From Faecalimonas sp. (GTDB lineage Bacteria > Bacillota > Clostridia > Lachnospirales > Lachnospiraceae), in contig JARICA010000020.1 of assembly GCA_029264305.1 (NCBI GenBank), forward strand, positions 1-64,000: 64,000 nt of DNA. The letters run 5' to 3'. A program made the position numbers and the translations under genes. Of the stretch, positions 7,845-17,199 are shown in pieces. Position 1 is the stretch's first letter. The number at the start of each line of letters is the position of its first letter. The notes below the pieces were generated by a model. It worked only from the letters and a program-made list of their open reading frames with translations, was not told where the DNA came from and did no database searches.

Positions 7845-9215
7845 ATGGAAAAAGTATTGGAAAAGGCGAGAGAACAGGTAATAGAGGATATTATAGCGTT
7901 GTGTTCAATTAATAGTGTGGAGGATAAGGCAAAAGAAGGAATGCCTTTTGGAGAAGGACCAGCAAAAGCACTTCAGTGGGTATTGAAACGTGGAGAAGAT
8001 ATGGGATTTACAAGTGAAAACTTTGATAATTATGCTGGACATATTGATTTTGGAGAAGGAGAGGAAACTTTAGGAATTCTTTGTCATGCTGATGTTGTTC
8101 CATGTGGTGAAGGTTGGATATGTGATCCATATAGTCCACAAATTATCGATGGGAGATTATATGGGCGTGGTGTATTAGACAACAAAGGGCCTATGATTGT
8201 TTGTTTACATGCTATGCATATTTTAAAAGAAATGCATGTTTCGCTGAAAAAGAAAGTACGTTTAATTATTGGTACAAATGAGGAAACAAACTGGAAGTGT
8301 ATGGATTATTATTTTGGGAAAAAGAAAGTAGAGTTTCCTCAAATTGCATTTACACCTGATGCGGATTTCCCATTGAAATATGCAGAAAAGGGCTTACTCC
8401 AATATTGTTTAAAAATGAAAGTGAAGGAGAAAATTAGTTTACATGGTGGTAATGCTGTGAATTCTGTTCCTGAAAAGGCAAGTGTATGTTTAGATGAGAA
8501 ATATTTGTCTGAAATTGAACAGAAGAGAGAAAAATGGACAACAAAAAGCGGTTGTACATATGAAATAAAAAGGGAGAATACGCATATTATATTAACAGCT
8601 ATTGGAAGAGCAGCTCATGGAGCGTGGGTAGAAAATGGAATAAATGCAATTTCGGGATTAATGCTTGCAGTAGAGGAATTGAATGTGGGAGGAGATTTAG
8701 AACGAATTGCTTCATTTTACATGAAGTATATCGGATTATGTTTACATGGAGAAAAGTTAGGTTTACAGTTTTCTGATGAAGAATCGGGGAAATTATCGTT
8801 TAATGTTGGAATGGTGGAAGTGGAAAATGATGAAGTGAGATTTTCTGTGGATAATCGTGTTCCAGTAACACATAAGTGTGGAGAAGTAATTACACAATTG
8901 AAAAAGATTTTGGAAGGAACAGAAATCGAAATAGAAATGTTGGATTGCATAGAAGGGATACATATTGAGAAAAATAGTTTCCTTGTAAAAACTTTAATGC
9001 AGGTATATAGAGATATTACTGGGGATATAAAAGCTCAGCCGGAAGTGGACGGAGGGTGCACATATGCCCGTACAATGAAAAATTGTGTAGCTTTTGGAGC
9101 ATTACTTCCAGAGCAAGAAAATGTGATGCATGAAAAAAATGAATATTTGGAAGTGAGTAAAATTGAAACATGGCTGAAAATTTATTTGGAGGCAATTTAT
9201 CGATTGGCAAAATAA
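7845..9215 (+). CDS. M20 dipeptidase, PepV/Sapep-like
   Basis: 456 residues. A zinc (or manganese) metallopeptidase that would split dipeptides in the cytoplasm, feeding the amino-acid fermentation encoded further on. Metal ligands and catalytic residues are visible: His in CHADVVPCGEGW, bridging Asp in GRGVLDNKGP, catalytic Glu pair in GTNEETNWKCMDYYF, Asp in PDADFPL, and the C-terminal His in NVMHEKNEYLEV. The insert between about 180 and 350 corresponds to the lid domain. RBS AAAGGAG. Confidence 0.9.
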   Translation: MEKVLEKAREQVIEDIIALCSINSVEDKAKEGMPFGEGPAKALQWVLKRGEDMGFTSENFDNYAGHIDFGEGEETLGILCHADVVPCGEGWICDPYSPQIIDGRLYGRGVLDNKGPMIVCLHAMHILKEMHVSLKKKVRLIIGTNEETNWKCMDYYFGKKKVEFPQIAFTPDADFPLKYAEKGLLQYCLKMKVKEKISLHGGNAVNSVPEKASVCLDEKYLSEIEQKREKWTTKSGCTYEIKRENTHIILTAIGRAAHGAWVENGINAISGLMLAVEELNVGGDLERIASFYMKYIGLCLHGEKLGLQFSDEESGKLSFNVGMVEVENDEVRFSVDNRVPVTHKCGEVITQLKKILEGTEIEIEMLDCIEGIHIEKNSFLVKTLMQVYRDITGDIKAQPEVDGGCTYARTMKNCVAFGALLPEQENVMHEKNEYLEVSKIETWLKIYLEAIYRLAK

Positions 9216-9252
9216 GTTATACGTATTTCCTGTTTAATCTTTAAAAAAATTC

Positions 9253-9281
9253 TTGTATATTTTTGCAAAGAAGTATATAAT
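9253..9281 (+). promoter_or_regulatory. SigA-type promoter for glmM
   Basis: TTGTAT, 17-bp spacer, TATAAT, 60 bp before the glmM start codon. Confidence 0.75.
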
Positions 9282-9340
9282 ATAAAAAACATAAGAATTG
9301 TGCAAAAAAATAGGATAATAATGCAAAAGGAGAATTGATA

Positions 9341-10687
9341 ATGGGGAAATATTTTGGAACAGACGGTTTTAGAGGGGAAGCAAATGTTGTATTAACTGTA
9401 GAGCATGCTTTTAAAGTAGGACGTTTTTTAGGTTGGTATTATGGGCAAAATCACAAGGCAAAAGTAGTAATTGGAAAAGATACAAGAAGAAGCAGTTATA
9501 TGTTTGAAGATGCGCTTTCGGCAGGATTAACTGCATCTGGAGCAGATGTTTATCTTCTTCACGTTACAACAACACCAAGTGTTTCTTATGTGACAAGAAC
9601 AGAAGATTTTGATTGTGGAATTATGATTTCAGCTAGTCACAATGTTTTTTATGATAATGGAATTAAAGTAATTAACGGAAAAGGACATAAATTAGAAACA
9701 GAAGTGGAAGAAAAAGTAGAAGCTTATATCGATGGAACTTTTGGTGAACTTCCATTGGCAACAAGAGAAAATATAGGACGTACAGTAGATTATTCTGCTG
9801 GAAGAAACAGATATATTGGACATTTGATTGCAATGGCAACTCGCTCTTTTAAAGAGAAACGAGTAGGATTAGATTGCTCTAATGGAAGTGCTTCATCCAT
9901 TGCTAAAAGTGTTTTTGATGCACTTGGAGCTAAAACGTATGTGATTCATAGTGAGCCAGACGGAACAAATATTAACAGAAACTGCGGTTCAACTCATATA
10001 GAAACATTACAGCAATTTGTAAAAGAGAAAAATTTAGATGTAGGATTTGCTTATGATGGAGATGCAGATAGATGTCTTGCAGTTGACGAGAATGGAAACG
10101 TTGTAGATGGAGATTTGATTTTATACGTCTGTGGAAAATATTTAAAAGAACAGGGACGTTTAAATAACGATACGATTGTTACAACAATTATGTCAAATAT
10201 CGGGTTATATAAGGCTTGTGATAAAGTGGGCATGAAATATGAAAAAACAGCGGTAGGCGATAAATATGTATATGAAAACATGGTACAAAATAATCACTCG
10301 TTAGGTGGAGAACAGTCAGGACATATTATTTTTAGTAAATACGCAACTACAGGAGATGGAATTTTAACGTCACTTTTACTCATGGAAGTTATGTTGGAAA
10401 AGAAAGAAACGCTCGGAAAACTGACGGAGGAAGTGAAGATTTATCCACAGTTATTGAAAAATGTAAAAGTTTCCGATAAGAAAATAGCAAGAGAAAATCT
10501 GGCAGTAGTTCGTGAAGTGGAAAAAGTAGCAGAAGTACTTGGAAGCGATGGACGTATTCTTGTAAGAGAAAGCGGAACAGAACCAGTTATTCGTGTTATG
10601 GTGGAAGCTGCTACACATGAACTGTGTGAAGAATATGTAAATCAAGTGATTGATGTGATGGAAAAAGAAGGACTGATAATAGAATAA
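9341..10687 (+). CDS. glmM: Phosphoglucosamine mutase
   Basis: 448 residues, the standard GlmM length. It converts glucosamine-6-phosphate to glucosamine-1-phosphate for UDP-GlcNAc and peptidoglycan. Four-domain alpha-D-phosphohexomutase: GTDGFRGEAN at the N-terminus, the phosphoserine loop MISASHNVFYDNGIK (about 98-112), the magnesium loop AYDGDADRCLAVD (about 240-252), the sugar loop GGEQSGHI (about 325) and the phosphate loop RESGTEPVIRVM (about 409-420). The usual Pro after SASHN is Val here, a mild departure. The in-frame TTG two codons earlier is rejected because AAGGAG is correctly spaced only for this ATG. Confidence 0.95.
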   Translation: MGKYFGTDGFRGEANVVLTVEHAFKVGRFLGWYYGQNHKAKVVIGKDTRRSSYMFEDALSAGLTASGADVYLLHVTTTPSVSYVTRTEDFDCGIMISASHNVFYDNGIKVINGKGHKLETEVEEKVEAYIDGTFGELPLATRENIGRTVDYSAGRNRYIGHLIAMATRSFKEKRVGLDCSNGSASSIAKSVFDALGAKTYVIHSEPDGTNINRNCGSTHIETLQQFVKEKNLDVGFAYDGDADRCLAVDENGNVVDGDLILYVCGKYLKEQGRLNNDTIVTTIMSNIGLYKACDKVGMKYEKTAVGDKYVYENMVQNNHSLGGEQSGHIIFSKYATTGDGILTSLLLMEVMLEKKETLGKLTEEVKIYPQLLKNVKVSDKKIARENLAVVREVEKVAEVLGSDGRILVRESGTEPVIRVMVEAATHELCEEYVNQVIDVMEKEGLIIE

Positions 10688-10797
10688 TGATGAAAAAAAC
10701 AAATAGAATAGATTTTGTGATAGGAAAATTTCCAGTTAGGTGGAAAGTAGATTGTGGTTCGTACTCAGGTAGTGCAACAGCGACAGGTCATACCTAA
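10687..10797 (+). CDS. Possible 36-residue peptide, unrecognised
   Basis: An ATG overlapping the glmM stop opens a 36-codon frame ending in GSYSGSATATGHT. There is no clear Shine-Dalgarno sequence, and I recognise no family. Translation could be coupled to glmM, or it may be chance or a gene remnant. Confidence 0.25.
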   Translation: MMKKTNRIDFVIGKFPVRWKVDCGSYSGSATATGHT

Positions 10798-10817
10798 AGA
10801 ATGTGAGATGAATATAA

Positions 10818-11126
10818 ATGTTACAGTATATTAACTTAATTGCATCAGTAGTGATAAAATGCTCTATTTTATTTTTTGTTTACTATATGGGAGCAGTAAT
10901 AAAAAATTTGATAAAAAAACCGGTAAATGCGTATTCATTATCTGAGAGAGAGTATTTACAATGGAAGAAAAATTTATTGATTATATATGGTGGATTGGCT
11001 GGTTTGTACTTATTGCTTTTTATATCGGCTATATGCGAAAAGGAGATAGGGATTTATATTACTTTACTAGGAATTATTATTTTATATATTTGTAAGGTCA
11101 GAAATAATATAAAATATATAAAATGA
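10818..11126 (+). CDS. Small membrane protein, unrecognised
   Basis: 102 residues with three hydrophobic stretches: about 5-30, 52-70 and 76-93. A basic stretch KNLIKK follows the first, suggesting a cytoplasmic loop. I do not recognise the family. AGATGAATA upstream is a poor ribosome site. It is followed by a hairpin shared with the convergent yitT gene. Confidence 0.55.
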   Translation: MLQYINLIASVVIKCSILFFVYYMGAVIKNLIKKPVNAYSLSEREYLQWKKNLLIIYGGLAGLYLLLFISAICEKEIGIYITLLGIIILYICKVRNNIKYIK

Positions 11127-11151
11127 TTTCGGAATTAATTTTATTAAAAAA

Positions 11152-11192
11152 TAGAGGAGACAATAACTTTATTTAAGTTACTGCCTCCTCTA
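11152..11192. terminator. Bidirectional terminator
   Basis: TAGAGGAG...AACTT pairs with AAGTT...CCTCCTCTA. On the minus strand the tail is TTTTTTAAT (strong); on the plus strand CTTTTAT (weaker). It serves the convergent membrane-protein gene and yitT. Confidence 0.75.
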
Positions 11193-11195
11193 CTT

Positions 11196-12038
11196 TTATA
11201 CATAATGGAATCCTTTACCGATAATCTCACTTGTATTGGAAATAAGGATAAATGCTCCCGGTTCCTGCTGTTTGATAAAGTTTCTTAATTTTACCGCCTG
11301 TGACCTATTCAGTGCAGTGAAGATGATGTAACGGTCATCTCCAGAAAAAGCGCCTTTGGCAAGACAGGTTGTAGCACTTCGGTTCAATTCGTGAACGATA
11401 AAATCACAAATCGGTTCGGGATCACTGCAAACAACATTGAAATATTTACTTAAATTCATACTTTCAATTACATTGTCAATCATCAGTGAACGGACAGCAA
11501 GTCCAAGAACAGAGTAAAGTCCAGTTTTAATATCGAAAACGAAGAATCCAAGTAAAGTAATAACAATATCACTTAATAAAAGAGCATTTCCAATATTGAA
11601 ACTCGTATATTTTTTTACAATCATGGCCAGAATATCTGTTCCACCACTAGATGCGCCCATATTAAATAGTGCTGCTGAAGCGATTGCAGGAAGAGCGATG
11701 GCGAAAATTAATTCAAGCATAGGCTGGTCTGTCATTGGTTTTGTCATTGGGAAAAGTCTTTCCAAAGCTGATAAAGCTACTGAAAGAAGAATGCTACAGT
11801 AAGCAGTCATAATACCGAAATCTTTTCCTAAGATAAGAAAACCAATTGCGAGAAGCACCATATTCATAATGAAAGTAAAATCACCAGCAGTCATAAATCC
11901 GGTTTTAGCAACAAGAACGGCAAGACCTGTAATGCCACCAAAAGTAAAGTTATTTGAGAATTTAAAAAAATAAATTCCCACTGCCATTAAAAGAATACTT
12001 CCAGTTAGTAAAGAGAAAGATTTTAATTTTGTTTTCAT
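11196..12038 (-). CDS. YitT-family membrane protein (DUF161/DUF2179)
   Basis: 280 residues. Five or six transmembrane helices (about 8-190 of the protein), with FTFGGITGLAVLVAKTGF and AALFNMGASSGGTDILAMIV typical of the YitT N-terminal membrane domain. A cytoplasmic DUF2179 domain (about 200-278) follows, with SGDDRYIIFTALNRSQAVKLR. No transport substrate is established for the family. I choose the ATG at 12038 (AAGGGG upstream) over one 14 codons earlier that lacks a site. Confidence 0.85.
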   Translation of the reverse strand: MKTKLKSFSLLTGSILLMAVGIYFFKFSNNFTFGGITGLAVLVAKTGFMTAGDFTFIMNMVLLAIGFLILGKDFGIMTAYCSILLSVALSALERLFPMTKPMTDQPMLELIFAIALPAIASAALFNMGASSGGTDILAMIVKKYTSFNIGNALLLSDIVITLLGFFVFDIKTGLYSVLGLAVRSLMIDNVIESMNLSKYFNVVCSDPEPICDFIVHELNRSATTCLAKGAFSGDDRYIIFTALNRSQAVKLRNFIKQQEPGAFILISNTSEIIGKGFHYV

Positions 12039-12080
12039 TTGTATACCCCTTGATGTTTTTTTATTCCTTTTTCTTCTCAA

Positions 12081-12108
12081 ATTGTAACGCTCTGAATATT
12101 AATTGTCA
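12081..12108 (-). promoter_or_regulatory. SigA-type promoter for yitT
   Basis: Read on the minus strand: consensus TTGACA, 17-bp spacer, TACAAT, about 40 bp before the chosen start. It supports that start, since the longer frame would begin almost at the -10. Confidence 0.8.
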
Positions 12109-12163
12109 ACGAATTAGAACATATATCTTGGTAATAATATGATAAGAAAGGGGGAAAAATATA

Positions 12164-13459
12164 ATGTATAGAAATTTACCAATTCGAGATATATATGCAC
12201 GAGAAATTTTAGATTCAAGAGGAAATCCAACAATTGAGGTGGAAGTTCTTGTGGGAGAAAATATTATAGGAAGAGCATCTGTGCCATCAGGAGCATCAAC
12301 AGGAAAGTATGAAGCAGTAGAACTTCGTGATGGCGATGAAAGATACAGTGGACTTGGAGTAACAAGAGCAGTTCATCATGTGAATGATGCGATTGCACGA
12401 GAAGTTATCGGTGTAAATGTTTTTGAGCAAGAGAAAATCGATGGTATTTTATTAAAAATAGATAGAACAGAAAACAAATCAAATTTAGGAGCAAATGCAA
12501 TGTTGGGCGTTTCTTTGGCAGTAGCACAGACAGCGGCAAAAGCACTTGATCTTCCTCTTTATAGGTATTTAGGAGGTGTAAATGCCGATCTTATGCCGGT
12601 TCCCATGATGAATATTTTAAATGGTGGATGTCATGCAGATAACACTATTGATATTCAAGAATTTATGATTATGCCAATAGGCGCTACTTGTTTTCGAGAA
12701 GCATTACAAATGGGAACGGAAGTGTATCATTGTTTGAAAAAAATTTTAAAAGTAGAACAAAAAGAAACTGCTGTAGGAGATGAAGGCGGTTTTGCGCCGA
12801 AACTTTCCAGTGCAAAAGAGGCATTATTTTTTATTGTCAAGGCGGTAGAAACTGCCGGGTATAAAGTTGGTAAAGATATTGTGTTTGCATTGGATGTGGC
12901 TGCCTCTGAACTTTATAATAAAGAAAAGAATAAATATATCTTTTCCGGAGAAGGAAAAGAATATTCTGGAAAAGAAATGATTGAGTATTATAAGGAACTT
13001 TTAACAGAATTCCCAATAGTATCTATAGAAGATCCTTTGGATGAGGAAGATTGGGAAGGATGGAAACTGCTTACAACAAGTCTTGGGAAGGATATACAAC
13101 TTGTGGGAGATGATTTATTTGTTACAAATACAGATAGATTGGACAAGGGAATTAGAAAATGTATTGCAAATGCTATTTTGATTAAAGTAAATCAGATAGG
13201 AACACTTACAGAGGCGATAAAAGCGGTGGAAATGGCAAAAAATGCGGGATATAGGGCAATTATTTCACATCGTTCAGGAGAAACGGAAGATAGCATAATA
13301 GCAGACATTGCAGTAGGGTTAAATGCAGGACAGATAAAGACAGGAGCACCATGTCGCTCAGAGCGAACAGCAAAATATAATCAATTATTGAGAATTGAGG
13401 AAGAATTGGCAGAAACGGCAAAATATGGGGCTCTTTTCAAAGAAAATCTTGCTATTTGA
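12164..13459 (+). CDS. eno: Enolase
   Basis: 431 residues, standard length. Interconverts 2-phosphoglycerate and phosphoenolpyruvate. Seen: [17 protein letters not shown] at the N-terminus, [16 protein letters not shown], the [10 protein letters not shown] loop (about 205-214) that includes the acid/base Glu, the magnesium ligands in [25 protein letters not shown] and GDDLFVTN, the catalytic Lys in [11 protein letters not shown] (about 345) and the family signature around [20 protein letters not shown]. The stop codon lies within a TTTGACAG sequence that begins a weak hairpin before secG, 51 bp away. Confidence 0.97.
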   Translation: MYRNLPIRDIYAREILDSRGNPTIEVEVLVGENIIGRASVPSGASTGKYEAVELRDGDERYSGLGVTRAVHHVNDAIAREVIGVNVFEQEKIDGILLKIDRTENKSNLGANAMLGVSLAVAQTAAKALDLPLYRYLGGVNADLMPVPMMNILNGGCHADNTIDIQEFMIMPIGATCFREALQMGTEVYHCLKKILKVEQKETAVGDEGGFAPKLSSAKEALFFIVKAVETAGYKVGKDIVFALDVAASELYNKEKNKYIFSGEGKEYSGKEMIEYYKELLTEFPIVSIEDPLDEEDWEGWKLLTTSLGKDIQLVGDDLFVTNTDRLDKGIRKCIANAILIKVNQIGTLTEAIKAVEMAKNAGYRAIISHRSGETEDSIIADIAVGLNAGQIKTGAPCRSERTAKYNQLLRIEEELAETAKYGALFKENLAI

Positions 13460-13510
13460 CAGTGTTTGTGATACACTAATCCTAGTGTTATCCGTAGGAG
13501 GTGTATTTGA

Positions 13511-13753
13511 ATGGAAATTTTAAAAATGGTAATTACAATTTTATTTGCAATAGACTGTATCGCATTGACAGCAATCGTACTACTTCAGGAAGGTAAATCA
13601 GCAGGATTAGGAACAATTAGTGGTGCTGCCGATACTTACTGGGGACAGAATAAAGGACGTTCTATGGAAGGTGCTTTAGTGAAATCAACAAAGTTCTTAG
13701 CAATTTTATTTGTTGTGTTAGCAGCAGTTTTGAACTTAAAAGTATTTGCATAA
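13511..13753 (+). CDS. secG: Preprotein translocase subunit SecG
   Basis: 80 residues, typical for SecG. Two transmembrane helices (about 4-24 and 57-78) flank the conserved loop ALTAIVLLQEGKSAGLGTISG with the GGAD/GAAD-like segment. It assists SecYEG-mediated export; secY is in the ribosomal operon at the far end of this window. RBS TAGGAGG. Followed by a terminator, then rnr, smpB and tmRNA, a common Firmicute arrangement. Confidence 0.93.
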   Translation: MEILKMVITILFAIDCIALTAIVLLQEGKSAGLGTISGAADTYWGQNKGRSMEGALVKSTKFLAILFVVLAAVLNLKVFA

Positions 13754-13769
13754 GGTATGATGAACAGAT

Positions 13770-13803
13770 GGAACACTCTATTTAGGTAGGGTGTTCCTTT
13801 TAT
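13770..13803 (+). terminator. Rho-independent terminator
   Basis: GGAACACTCTA pairs with TAGGGTGTTCC, followed by TTTTATGTTTT. It lies between secG and rnr; partial readthrough would supply rnr. Confidence 0.75.
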
Positions 13804-13828
13804 GTTTTATGGGAAAGGAAGTGAAAAA

Positions 13829-15955
13829 ATGAACGACATTTTTGAGAAAAGAAAAAAAATGATATATGATTTTATCTGTGATGAATTTTATGTGCCGATG
13901 AAAATAAAAGAGTTTGCGATTTTACTTCAAGTGCCGAAGGAAGAAAGAGGAGAATTGAAGAAGATTTTAGACTCTCTTGAAAAAGAAGGAAAGATAAGGG
14001 TTTCCCAAAAAGGAAAATATGTAAAAGGAGAAGCAAAGAGTCTTATTGGAACATATCAAGCACATCAAAGAGGATTTGGTTTTGTAACGGTTGAAGGTGA
14101 GGATGAAGATATCTTTATCTCAGAAGAAGATATAAATGGAGCGTTTCATGGAGATAGTGTAGAGGTTGTTATTAAATCTGCTCCAGAAGGCAAAAGAAGA
14201 GAGGGAAAGATTACGAAAATTCTTTCTCATGGAACGACAAAGTTGGTAGGATATTTTCAACGTAATAAAAATTTTGGATTTGTTGTGCCAGATAATACAA
14301 AATTTTTGAAAGATGTATTTGTACCGCTTGAACGTTCTAAAGGGGCAGTAACAGGTCATAAAGTTGTAGTAGAATTGACATCTTATGGTAAGGAAGGGAA
14401 AAAGCCAGAAGGAAAAGTAGTGGAAATTATCGGGCACATCAATGAGCCTGGAACAGATATCATGTCTATTGTGAAAGATTTTGATTTGCCAGTAGAATTT
14501 CCAGAGAAAGTGATGCATCAGGCAGAACGTGTAGGAGAAAAAATTATCCCAGCAGATATGGCTGGAAGAATGGATATTCGTAATTGGGATATGGTAACAA
14601 TTGATGGAGAAGATGCAAAGGATTTAGATGATGCCATTTCCATCAGAAGAGAGGGAGAGAATTATTTGCTTGGTGTGCATATTGCTGATGTGGCAAATTA
14701 TGTGCAGGAAAAAAGTGCGTTAGATAGAGAAGCGTATAAACGAGGGACAAGTGTATATTTGGCAGATAGAGTTATTCCGATGTTGCCTCATGCACTTTCA
14801 AATGGAATATGTTCTTTAAATGAAGGTGAGGATAGACTTGCTCTTAGTTGTATTATGACAATTACTTCTAAAGGAGAAGTGATAGACCATAAAATAGCGG
14901 AAACAGTAATTTGTGTAAATAGACGCATGTCTTATACAAGTGTGAAAAAAATCTTGGAAGAAAATGATGAGAAAGAAATTAAGAAGTACGAAGAATTCTA
15001 TCCGATGTTTAAACTTATGGAGGAACTAGCAGGGATTTTACGTGAAAAACGTAAAAAACGGGGTTCTATTGATTTTGACTTTCCTGAGACGAAAATGGTC
15101 TTAGATGAAAATGGAAAACCGCTGGAATTAAAACCTTATGATAGAAATGTAGCAACAAAGATTATTGAAGATTTTATGCTTATTGCCAACGAAACGGTGG
15201 CAGAAGATTATTTCTGGCAAGAAATACCATTTGTATACCGTACTCATGAAACTCCAGATGAGGAAAAGATTAAAAAATTAGCGATTTTTATTAATAATTT
15301 TGGACATTCTCTTCATATTGCAAATAATGTAGTTCGTCCGAAAGAAGTGCAGAAATTGCTGGCAAAAGTGGAAGGGACTCCAGAAGAAATGTTAATTAGC
15401 AGACTAGCACTTCGTTCGATGAAGCAGGCGAAATATACGCCAGAAAATACGGGGCATTTTGGACTTGCAGCACCATACTACTGCCATTTTACTTCTCCAA
15501 TTAGGCGTTATCCAGATTTACAGATTCATCGCATTATCAAAGAAAATATACGAGGACGCATGAACGCAAATCGTAGAGAACATTATGAAGGAATTTTGGC
15601 AGAAGTGGCAAAACATTCTAGTGAAATGGAAAGACGAGCAGAAGAAGCCGAAAGAGAAACGGTAAAATTGAAAAAAGCGGAATATATGGAAGCGCATCTT
15701 GGTGAAGTTTTTGAAGGCGTTATTTCAAGCATAACCAAATGGGGAATGTATGTTGAACTTTCCAATACGATAGAAGGACTTGTGCATGTAACAAATATGT
15801 ATGATGACCACTATAATTATTATGAAGAAAGATATGAGATGGTGGGAGAACATACAAATAAAGTATATAAACTTGGACAGACCGTAAATGTTCGTGTGTT
15901 AGATGTAGACAAATTACAAAGAACGATTGATTTTGAACTTGCAGAAGGAGAGTAG
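13829..15955 (+). CDS. rnr: Ribonuclease R
   Basis: 708 residues. A 3'-to-5' processive exoribonuclease that degrades structured RNA and works with tmRNA/SmpB on stalled-ribosome messages. Domains in order: N-terminal winged helix (about 1-65), two cold-shock OB domains (GTYQAHQRGFGFVTVEGED and LVGYFQRNKNFGFVVPDN), the RNB catalytic domain (about 245-575, with IDGEDAKDLDDAISI carrying the metal-binding Asp residues) and a C-terminal S1 domain (about 620-700, ISSITKWGMYVELSNTIEG). I chose the ATG nine codons into the frame, which has AAAGGAAG upstream. Confidence 0.94.
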   Translation: MNDIFEKRKKMIYDFICDEFYVPMKIKEFAILLQVPKEERGELKKILDSLEKEGKIRVSQKGKYVKGEAKSLIGTYQAHQRGFGFVTVEGEDEDIFISEEDINGAFHGDSVEVVIKSAPEGKRREGKITKILSHGTTKLVGYFQRNKNFGFVVPDNTKFLKDVFVPLERSKGAVTGHKVVVELTSYGKEGKKPEGKVVEIIGHINEPGTDIMSIVKDFDLPVEFPEKVMHQAERVGEKIIPADMAGRMDIRNWDMVTIDGEDAKDLDDAISIRREGENYLLGVHIADVANYVQEKSALDREAYKRGTSVYLADRVIPMLPHALSNGICSLNEGEDRLALSCIMTITSKGEVIDHKIAETVICVNRRMSYTSVKKILEENDEKEIKKYEEFYPMFKLMEELAGILREKRKKRGSIDFDFPETKMVLDENGKPLELKPYDRNVATKIIEDFMLIANETVAEDYFWQEIPFVYRTHETPDEEKIKKLAIFINNFGHSLHIANNVVRPKEVQKLLAKVEGTPEEMLISRLALRSMKQAKYTPENTGHFGLAAPYYCHFTSPIRRYPDLQIHRIIKENIRGRMNANRREHYEGILAEVAKHSSEMERRAEEAERETVKLKKAEYMEAHLGEVFEGVISSITKWGMYVELSNTIEGLVHVTNMYDDHYNYYEERYEMVGEHTNKVYKLGQTVNVRVLDVDKLQRTIDFELAEGE

Positions 15956-15961
15956 AGAGTA

Positions 15962-16429
15962 ATGGGAAAGACAGAGGGAAAATTAATTGCAAATAATAAA
16001 AAAGCGTATCATGATTATTTTATTTTAGATACTTATGAAGCAGGAATTTCTCTTCATGGAACGGAAGTGAAATCACTTCGTATGGGAAAATGTAGTATTA
16101 AAGAATCCTTTATTCGTATTGAAAATGGAGAAGTATTTATTTACGGTATGCACATTAGTCCATACGAAAAAGGAAATATTTTTAATAAGGATCCACTTCG
16201 TGTGAAAAAACTTCTTTTGCATAAAACTGAAATTAACAAACTTCTTGGAAAAACAAAAGAAAAAGGAATGGCAATTGTTCCATTGAAAGTTTATTTTAAA
16301 GGAAGTTTGGTGAAAGTAGAAATTGGGCTTGCAAGAGGTAAGAAATTATATGATAAACGTGATGATATCGCCAAGAAAGATCAAAAAAGAGAGGCACAGA
16401 GAGAATTTAAAATTCGCAATCTGGGATAG
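15962..16429 (+). CDS. smpB: SsrA-binding protein SmpB
   Basis: 155 residues, standard length. Binds tmRNA and the decoding centre to rescue ribosomes. Seen: [19 protein letters not shown] at the N-terminus, GTEVKSLR, the [17 protein letters not shown] strand and the basic C-terminal tail [18 protein letters not shown] that enters the mRNA channel. Six bases separate it from rnr, and its partner tmRNA is encoded 300 bp downstream. Confidence 0.96.
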   Translation: MGKTEGKLIANNKKAYHDYFILDTYEAGISLHGTEVKSLRMGKCSIKESFIRIENGEVFIYGMHISPYEKGNIFNKDPLRVKKLLLHKTEINKLLGKTKEKGMAIVPLKVYFKGSLVKVEIGLARGKKLYDKRDDIAKKDQKREAQREFKIRNLG

Positions 16430-16437
16430 GAGAACAA

Positions 16438-16671
16438 ATGGTACCAATAACAAAAGAAGCATTGAGTAAATTAGTGACAGAAACAACTGTGGAAATTTAT
16501 GAGGAGTTAACCCCTCAATTAATTCAATTGATTGATCAGACAAAACATAATGATAAATTAACTGAGGCACAGAAACAAGATGAAATTTCTTTGCATATGA
16601 TGGGATATGTGAAGTCGTGTACAAATGAAATTATGATAGAAGTTTTGGCAGAAATCCTTGGTTTAGAGTAG
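16438..16671 (+). CDS. Small protein between smpB and tmRNA, unrecognised
   Basis: 77 residues, acidic, predicted largely helical, with a run of Leu/Glu heptads, no signal peptide and no transmembrane helix. RBS AGGAG with 6-bp spacing, 8 bp after the smpB stop, so very likely cotranscribed with rnr-smpB. No family recognised. Its position beside the trans-translation genes suggests, but does not show, a related role. Confidence 0.65.
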   Translation: MVPITKEALSKLVTETTVEIYEELTPQLIQLIDQTKHNDKLTEAQKQDEISLHMMGYVKSCTNEIMIEVLAEILGLE

Positions 16672-16679
16672 AGTGAGCC

Positions 16680-16708
16680 TTGACAACTACAAAGTGCTAC
16701 ATTATAAT
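16680..16708 (+). promoter_or_regulatory. Consensus promoter of tmRNA gene
   Basis: Perfect TTGACA, 17-bp spacer, perfect TATAAT. Transcription would start about 10 bases before the mature 5' end of tmRNA, as expected for an RNase P-processed leader. Confidence 0.92.
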
Positions 16709-16725
16709 GAATCTGTAAAAAACCA

Positions 16726-17069
16726 GGGCTTGTACTGGTTTCGACGGGGGTTCTGAAGTTTGGGAAGCCATCTGCGGGGCGGGACCGCATAACAATCCGC
16801 AAATTAAAATTAAACGCAGACGAAAATTTAGCGTACGCTGCCTAGTGGTAGCAGTCGGCCTTAAGTCACTCACTGCTTAAGTAACCGGCTTCAACGAGGT
16901 GAGGCACTTCGTTTCCAAAGCTTTGAGGAAATGGAAGAATTAATGAAGCTACTGAAACTGATAGTTCGTCATCAGACGATCAGCAGAGGGAATGTTAAGA
17001 TGATGACTGTGATGGGAGATGCCTAGATGGATGGGCTTTCGGACAGGGGTTCGATTCCCCTCAGGTCCA
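16726..17069 (+). ncRNA. ssrA: tmRNA (SsrA)
   Basis: The 5' end GGGCTTGTACTGGTTTCGAC and the 3' end GGGTTCGATTCCCCTCAGGTCC are the tRNA-like ends. GGGCTTG pairs with CAGGTCC to form the acceptor stem. The CCA tail is not encoded. The tag reading frame is at 16813-16845, ending in DENLAYAA followed by TAG. This gives the hydrophobic Ala-Ala end that ClpXP recognises. The resume codon is either AAC or the following GCA; I cannot decide from sequence. Confidence 0.96.
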
Positions 17070-17087
17070 TTTTTGTAAAAGGATAGA

Positions 17088-17118
17088 AAATAGAGAGTTT
17101 CGACTCTCTATTTTTTTG
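17088..17118 (+). terminator. Rho-independent terminator of tmRNA
   Basis: ATAGAGAG pairs with CTCTCTAT around TTTCGA, followed by seven T. Confidence 0.85.
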
Positions 17119-17147
17119 TTGCAGAATATTCAAGAGTTTTGTATACT
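17119..17147 (+). promoter_or_regulatory. SigA-type promoter for the chorismate mutase/shikimate kinase gene
   Basis: TTGCAG, 17-bp spacer, TATACT, about 50 bp before the start codon. Confidence 0.65.
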
Positions 17148-17199
17148 CTGTATATAATTAAAGAAAAACAATTTCCATGAAAGAGGAAGGAAAAGAAGT

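Noticed and set aside
13456-13484. Promoter before secG from TTGACA at the enolase stop
   Set aside because: No -10 at 16-18 bp; the sequence instead forms a small AGTGT/ACACT hairpin.
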